Part shown: piece after piece, positions 6,746 through 9,570 of the stretch
Layout: every line of letters begins with the position of its first letter
Position numbering within the stretch: position 1 is the first letter of the stretch
Assembly: GCA_048550035.1 (NCBI GenBank)
Contig: JBLYYQ010000064.1
Coordinates: 1-9,570, forward strand
DNA length: 9,570 bases
DNA from: JBLYYQ01 sp048550035
GTDB taxonomy: Bacteria; Nitrospinota_A; UBA7883; JBLYYQ01
Direction: 5' to 3'
Translations under genes and position numbers: made by a program
The notes under the pieces: generated by a model
Databases searched by the model: none
Seen by the model: the letters and a program-made list of their open reading frames with translations, nothing else
Told to the model about the DNA's origin: nothing

Positions 6746-7309
6746 ATGATTTTAGTTATAGATAACTATGATTCGTTCACCTACAACTTAGTCCATTATT
6801 TCCTAGAGTTAGGTGTAGCGTTAAAGGTAGCAAGAAACGATAAGATTGATATCGATGAGATCGAGAGTTTATCGTTGACGCATATAGTCTTATCTCCAGG
6901 ACCAAAGCGGCCATCAGATGCAGGTGTGACAACTAAGGTAGTGAGAGCATTTAATGGGAAGATTCCAATATTAGGGATCTGTTTAGGTCATCAATCGATA
7001 GCGGCTGCGTATGGTGGGAAGATTATTAGGTCGCCAGAATTGATGCATGGGAAGAGTTCCAAGATTTTGCATGATAATGAAGGAATATTCAGAGATATCC
7101 CACCATCGTTTAGTGCGACAAGGTATCATTCGTTGATAGTAGATCAGGAGAGCCTTCCTGAGAGGTTTAAGATTAGTGCAACGGTTGCAAATGGGTTGAT
7201 AATGGGAATCCGAGATAAAAATGGGATGACTGAAGGGTTACAATTTCATCCAGAATCGATTATTTCAGAATATGGTAAGAAATTATTGAGTAATTTTTTA
7301 AGATTATAG
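6746..7309 (+). CDS. trpG: Anthranilate synthase component II (glutamine amidotransferase)
   Basis: The 187-residue class I glutamine amidotransferase opens with MILVIDNYDSFTYNLV. It contains SPGP (50-53), the nucleophile elbow GICLGHQ with C79, MHGKSS, and FHPES supplying H168 and E170 of the triad. It releases ammonia from glutamine for the chorismate-aminating subunit TrpE (or PabB), the first step of tryptophan (or folate) synthesis. Length is normal. A GTG at 6743, directly before ATG 6746, is an equally possible start adding one residue; no Shine-Dalgarno sequence precedes either. The neighbour trpD favours the tryptophan role, but the protein may serve PabB as well because trpE is not adjacent. 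It is the first gene of the rightward operon. Confidence 0.93.
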   Translation: MILVIDNYDSFTYNLVHYFLELGVALKVARNDKIDIDEIESLSLTHIVLSPGPKRPSDAGVTTKVVRAFNGKIPILGICLGHQSIAAAYGGKIIRSPELMHGKSSKILHDNEGIFRDIPPSFSATRYHSLIVDQESLPERFKISATVANGLIMGIRDKNGMTEGLQFHPESIISEYGKKLLSNFLRL

Positions 7310-7319
7310 TGTGAGCAGA

Positions 7320-8336
7320 ATGGATATAGATAGATTAATTGAGGATGTAAATGAAGGGAAAGATTTAACGGAGCAGAGTAGCTATGATATGATCAAAGCG
7401 ATGATTAATAGCTCTATTACTAGCTCACAGACAGGTCAGCTTCTTCGAGGTTTAAAAACAAAAGGTGAGACAGTTGATGAGCTAGTTGGAGCAAGTTTAG
7501 CACTTCGGGATGCATCGGAAAAGTTAGATATCAAGCTATCTAATGCTGTTGATACTTGCGGCACAGGTGGTGATCATAGTAATACCTTTAACATATCGAC
7601 CACGGCAACATTTGTTGCAGCCGGTGCTGGAGTAAAAATTGCGAAGCATCATAATCGTGCTATTTCATCGCGATCTGGTTCTGCAGATCTTTTAGAAGAG
7701 TTAGGGATAGATATAGAGGCATCACGCAAGAAGGCTGTTTCGGCATTAGAGGAGGTTGGACTAACATTTATTTTTGCACCTGCTTATCATAAGGCAGTTA
7801 AGAATGTAGCCACTGTCCGTAAAGAGTTAAAGATACGAACAATTTTTAATTTACTAGGTCCATTAACAAACCCAACTGCTCTAACTCGGCATGTAACAGG
7901 TGTCTTTGGTAGCGAATATGCTTTGAAGATGGCAGAAGCATTAAAGCGTCTAGGATCGACTAGAGCATTTATTCTGCATGGGATTGAAGATCGGTTAGAT
8001 GAAGCTAGCACTACCTGCTCCACATTAGTAGTGGAGCTAGATAACGATATGATTAAAAGCTATAAGATTGAGCCTGAGGATTTAGGTATTAAGCGGGTAA
8101 TGCTTAAAGATATTGCAGGTGGCGATAGTAAAGCAAACAAAGAGATAGCGATCAGAGTTTTAGATGGGAAAGTATCTGCTCATAGCGATATTGTAATTCT
8201 TAATGGAGCGTTTATAATTATGGCAGCTGGTTTGACAGATGACATTCATGAGGCAAAAGATAGGGCAACCGCTTCGCTATTGAGTGGTCAGGCGAGAAGG
8301 AAACTAGATCAGTTAGTAGAATTTTTTAAGAGTTAA
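7320..8336 (+). CDS. trpD: Anthranilate phosphoribosyltransferase
   Basis: The 338-residue enzyme joins anthranilate to PRPP, the second step of tryptophan synthesis. DTCGTGGDHSNTFNIST (78-94) is the PRPP-binding glycine loop. KHHNRAISSRSGSAD (109-123) contacts the diphosphate and anthranilate, VRKELKIRTIFNLLGPLTNP begins at 166 and holds the conserved arginines, and LDEAS keeps the metal-binding Asp-Glu pair. Two departures stand out: KHHNR replaces the usual KHGNR, and HGIEDRLDE appears to be one residue longer than the common HGxDGLDE. An in-frame GTG at 7311, one base after the trpG stop, would add three residues. ATG 7320 gives the more typical N-terminus, but neither has a strong ribosome binding site. 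Coupling to trpG is likely. Confidence 0.93.
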   Translation: MDIDRLIEDVNEGKDLTEQSSYDMIKAMINSSITSSQTGQLLRGLKTKGETVDELVGASLALRDASEKLDIKLSNAVDTCGTGGDHSNTFNISTTATFVAAGAGVKIAKHHNRAISSRSGSADLLEELGIDIEASRKKAVSALEEVGLTFIFAPAYHKAVKNVATVRKELKIRTIFNLLGPLTNPTALTRHVTGVFGSEYALKMAEALKRLGSTRAFILHGIEDRLDEASTTCSTLVVELDNDMIKSYKIEPEDLGIKRVMLKDIAGGDSKANKEIAIRVLDGKVSAHSDIVILNGAFIIMAAGLTDDIHEAKDRATASLLSGQARRKLDQLVEFFKS

Positions 8337-8351
8337 TAAGGTCGCTATGGT

Positions 8352-9524
8352 ATGAAAAGTTCGATTAAGATTGAGTTAGAGAGGAAGAGAAAAGATACCT
8401 TAGCTAATTCAAGGCGGATTGTCATAAAGATAGGAAGTGGTGTATTGACTGGCGAATCGTATGACAATATTGATGAAAACTATATATTAGAAATTGCGAG
8501 GCAGATAGCATTATTATGTAAAAGTGGCAAAAAGGTTGCACTAGTCTCATCAGGATCAGTTGCACTAGGCTCTAAGATGTTGGCAAAGCCTCGATATGGA
8601 CTTTCAATCCCATTGCAGCAAGCATCGGCTGCATTGGGTCAGAGCCGTTTGGTTACTTTATGGTCACGCTGCTTTAAGGAGTTTGGGATACAGATTGGAC
8701 AGCTACTCTTAACCCATGATGACTTATCAAGTAGACGACGCTTTTTGAATGCAAGAAACACCGTCAACACACTAATCGATTTTAATATCATTCCACTTAT
8801 AAATGAGAACGATACAGTGGCAGTTCATGAGCTAAAATTCGGTGATAATGATAGTTTGTCAGCGAAGGTAACAAATCTGATGGAGGCTGATTTGTTAGTG
8901 ATATTAAGTGATGTTGATGGGCTCTATAGCGAAGATCCAAGGTTAGTAAAAGATGCGAGCCTTATCCCAATTGTTAAAGAGATAGATGATAAAATAGAAG
9001 GAATCGCAGCAGATTCATCCTCAAGGAGTGGACTTGGGGGTATGAAGTCGAAGGTAATTGCAGCGAAGGAGGCATCAAGGTTTGGTGCGGCAACAGTGAT
9101 AATCAAAGGGCGACGAGAAGGTGCAATTGAAGATCTATTGATAAAACATAATTTCGATGCTGGAGGGACATTCTTTTTTCCACATGAAGATCGGCTTTCT
9201 AGTAAGAAGCATTGGATTGAGTTTACTCTCCCTTCACGAGGTGAGATTACTGTTGATGAAGGAGCCAAGGAGGCATTAACAAATAGTGGTAAATCGCTCC
9301 TTGCACTTGGGATAAAAACTGTTATTGGCGAATTTGGGACAGGTGAAGCAGTCAACATTTCAGATTCGAGAGGTGTTGTATTTGCCAAAGGGTTGGTTAA
9401 CTATAACTCAGCTGAAATTGCAAAGATTCAAGGGAAACATTCAAATAAGATTGAGACAGTATTAGGCTACAAGTTTTATGATGAAGTTATTCATAGGAAT
9501 GATATGGTTTTGATGGACAAATAA
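8352..9524 (+). CDS. proB: Glutamate 5-kinase with C-terminal PUA domain
   Basis: The 390-residue protein is an amino-acid kinase (about 20-270) followed by a PUA domain (about 290-375), the long bacterial form of ProB. Motifs include VIKIGSGVLT (24-33), VSSGSVALG, QQASAALGQSRL, RRRFLNARNTV, INENDTVAV, KFGDNDSLSAK (162-172), LSDVDGLYSEDPR (185-197) and GLGGMKSKV. It makes glutamyl-5-phosphate from glutamate and ATP, the first step of proline synthesis, and is usually inhibited by proline. About 15 extra charged residues precede the usual start of the family (ELERKRKDTLANS). AAGG lies ten bases upstream, a long spacing, and a two-codon ATG-GTA-TGA frame overlaps the start codon. It begins 15 bp after trpD. 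Confidence 0.95.
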   Translation: MKSSIKIELERKRKDTLANSRRIVIKIGSGVLTGESYDNIDENYILEIARQIALLCKSGKKVALVSSGSVALGSKMLAKPRYGLSIPLQQASAALGQSRLVTLWSRCFKEFGIQIGQLLLTHDDLSSRRRFLNARNTVNTLIDFNIIPLINENDTVAVHELKFGDNDSLSAKVTNLMEADLLVILSDVDGLYSEDPRLVKDASLIPIVKEIDDKIEGIAADSSSRSGLGGMKSKVIAAKEASRFGAATVIIKGRREGAIEDLLIKHNFDAGGTFFFPHEDRLSSKKHWIEFTLPSRGEITVDEGAKEALTNSGKSLLALGIKTVIGEFGTGEAVNISDSRGVVFAKGLVNYNSAEIAKIQGKHSNKIETVLGYKFYDEVIHRNDMVLMDK

Positions 9525-9530
9525 GGTGAG
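9523..9530 (+). promoter_or_regulatory. Ribosome binding site of the gene after proB
   Basis: AAGGTGAG overlaps the proB stop codon and stands just before ATG 9533. It is a good match to the 16S anti-Shine-Dalgarno sequence and supports a real, co-transcribed downstream gene. Confidence 0.65.
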
Positions 9531-9532
9531 CG

Positions 9533-9570
9533 ATGAAAAATGAGAGCGATCTAAACAAAATTGAAGTTAC
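9533..9570 (+). CDS. 5' end of a further operon gene, possibly proA (cut by window edge)
   Basis: Only twelve complete codons are visible (MKNESDLNKIEV), too few to identify a family. The frame begins 8 bp after proB with a strong ribosome binding site, so a gene is very likely. Gamma-glutamyl phosphate reductase (ProA), which uses the product of ProB, is the most frequent neighbour in this position; that is a guess from gene order only. Confidence 0.5.
   Translation, partial: MKNESDLNKIEV

Noticed and set aside
8924..9388. Long open frame on the minus strand opposite proB
   Set aside because: It lies wholly antisense to a clear, full-length proB, has no recognisable domain and no ribosome binding site, and mirrors the proB codon pattern.
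1..9570. Mobile element, phage, CRISPR, toxin-antitoxin or other defence system
   Set aside because: No transposase, integrase, repeat array, terminal inverted repeat, toxin-antitoxin pair or tRNA boundary is visible. Genes share similar AT-rich codon use and core functions.

Overview
The window is an ordinary-looking stretch of an AT-rich bacterial chromosome (roughly 40% GC by eye). It is densely packed with core-type genes and shows no insertion sequence, integrase, phage gene, tRNA, rRNA or CRISPR array. The gene content fits a Deltaproteobacteria-like Gram-negative (Desulfobacterota, SAR324 or similar). The clues are a separate ahbA/ahbB siroheme decarboxylase pair, a DUF1015 protein, a double-SPOR protein with a FimV-like segment, and a stomatin-type slipin. 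This placement is an inference and is not tied to a species.

Left arm (1-5831, all + strand): this is probably one long transcription unit. It opens with the 3' part of a SPOR-domain envelope protein cut by the window edge. A DUF1015 protein, the ribosome-assembly GTPase EngB/YsxC, AhbA and AhbB (overlapping by 11 bp), a PfkB-family kinase, a small two-helix membrane protein and the 16S rRNA methyltransferase RsmD follow. RsmD starts at TTG, one base after the stop of the membrane protein. A strong rho-independent terminator overlaps the 3' end of rsmD. The mix covers envelope/division, ribosome maturation and heme synthesis by the siroheme route.

Middle (5888-6646, - strand): a single slipin (SPFH) gene converges on rsmD. 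It has no NfeD partner beside it.

Right arm (6746-9570, + strand): trpG, trpD and proB are tightly spaced, and the first codons of a further gene follow, probably proA from its position. The unit is divergent from the slipin gene. The 99-bp gap between them holds a consensus TATAAT inside a perfect palindrome. These genes make anthranilate, phosphoribosyl-anthranilate and glutamyl-5-phosphate, so the arm links early tryptophan and proline synthesis. trpE is not in the window.

I found no clear undescribed system. The points most worth a second look are the FimV-like plus double-SPOR architecture, the orphan slipin, the unassigned kinase and membrane protein beside ahbAB, and the trpGD-proB linkage without trpE.
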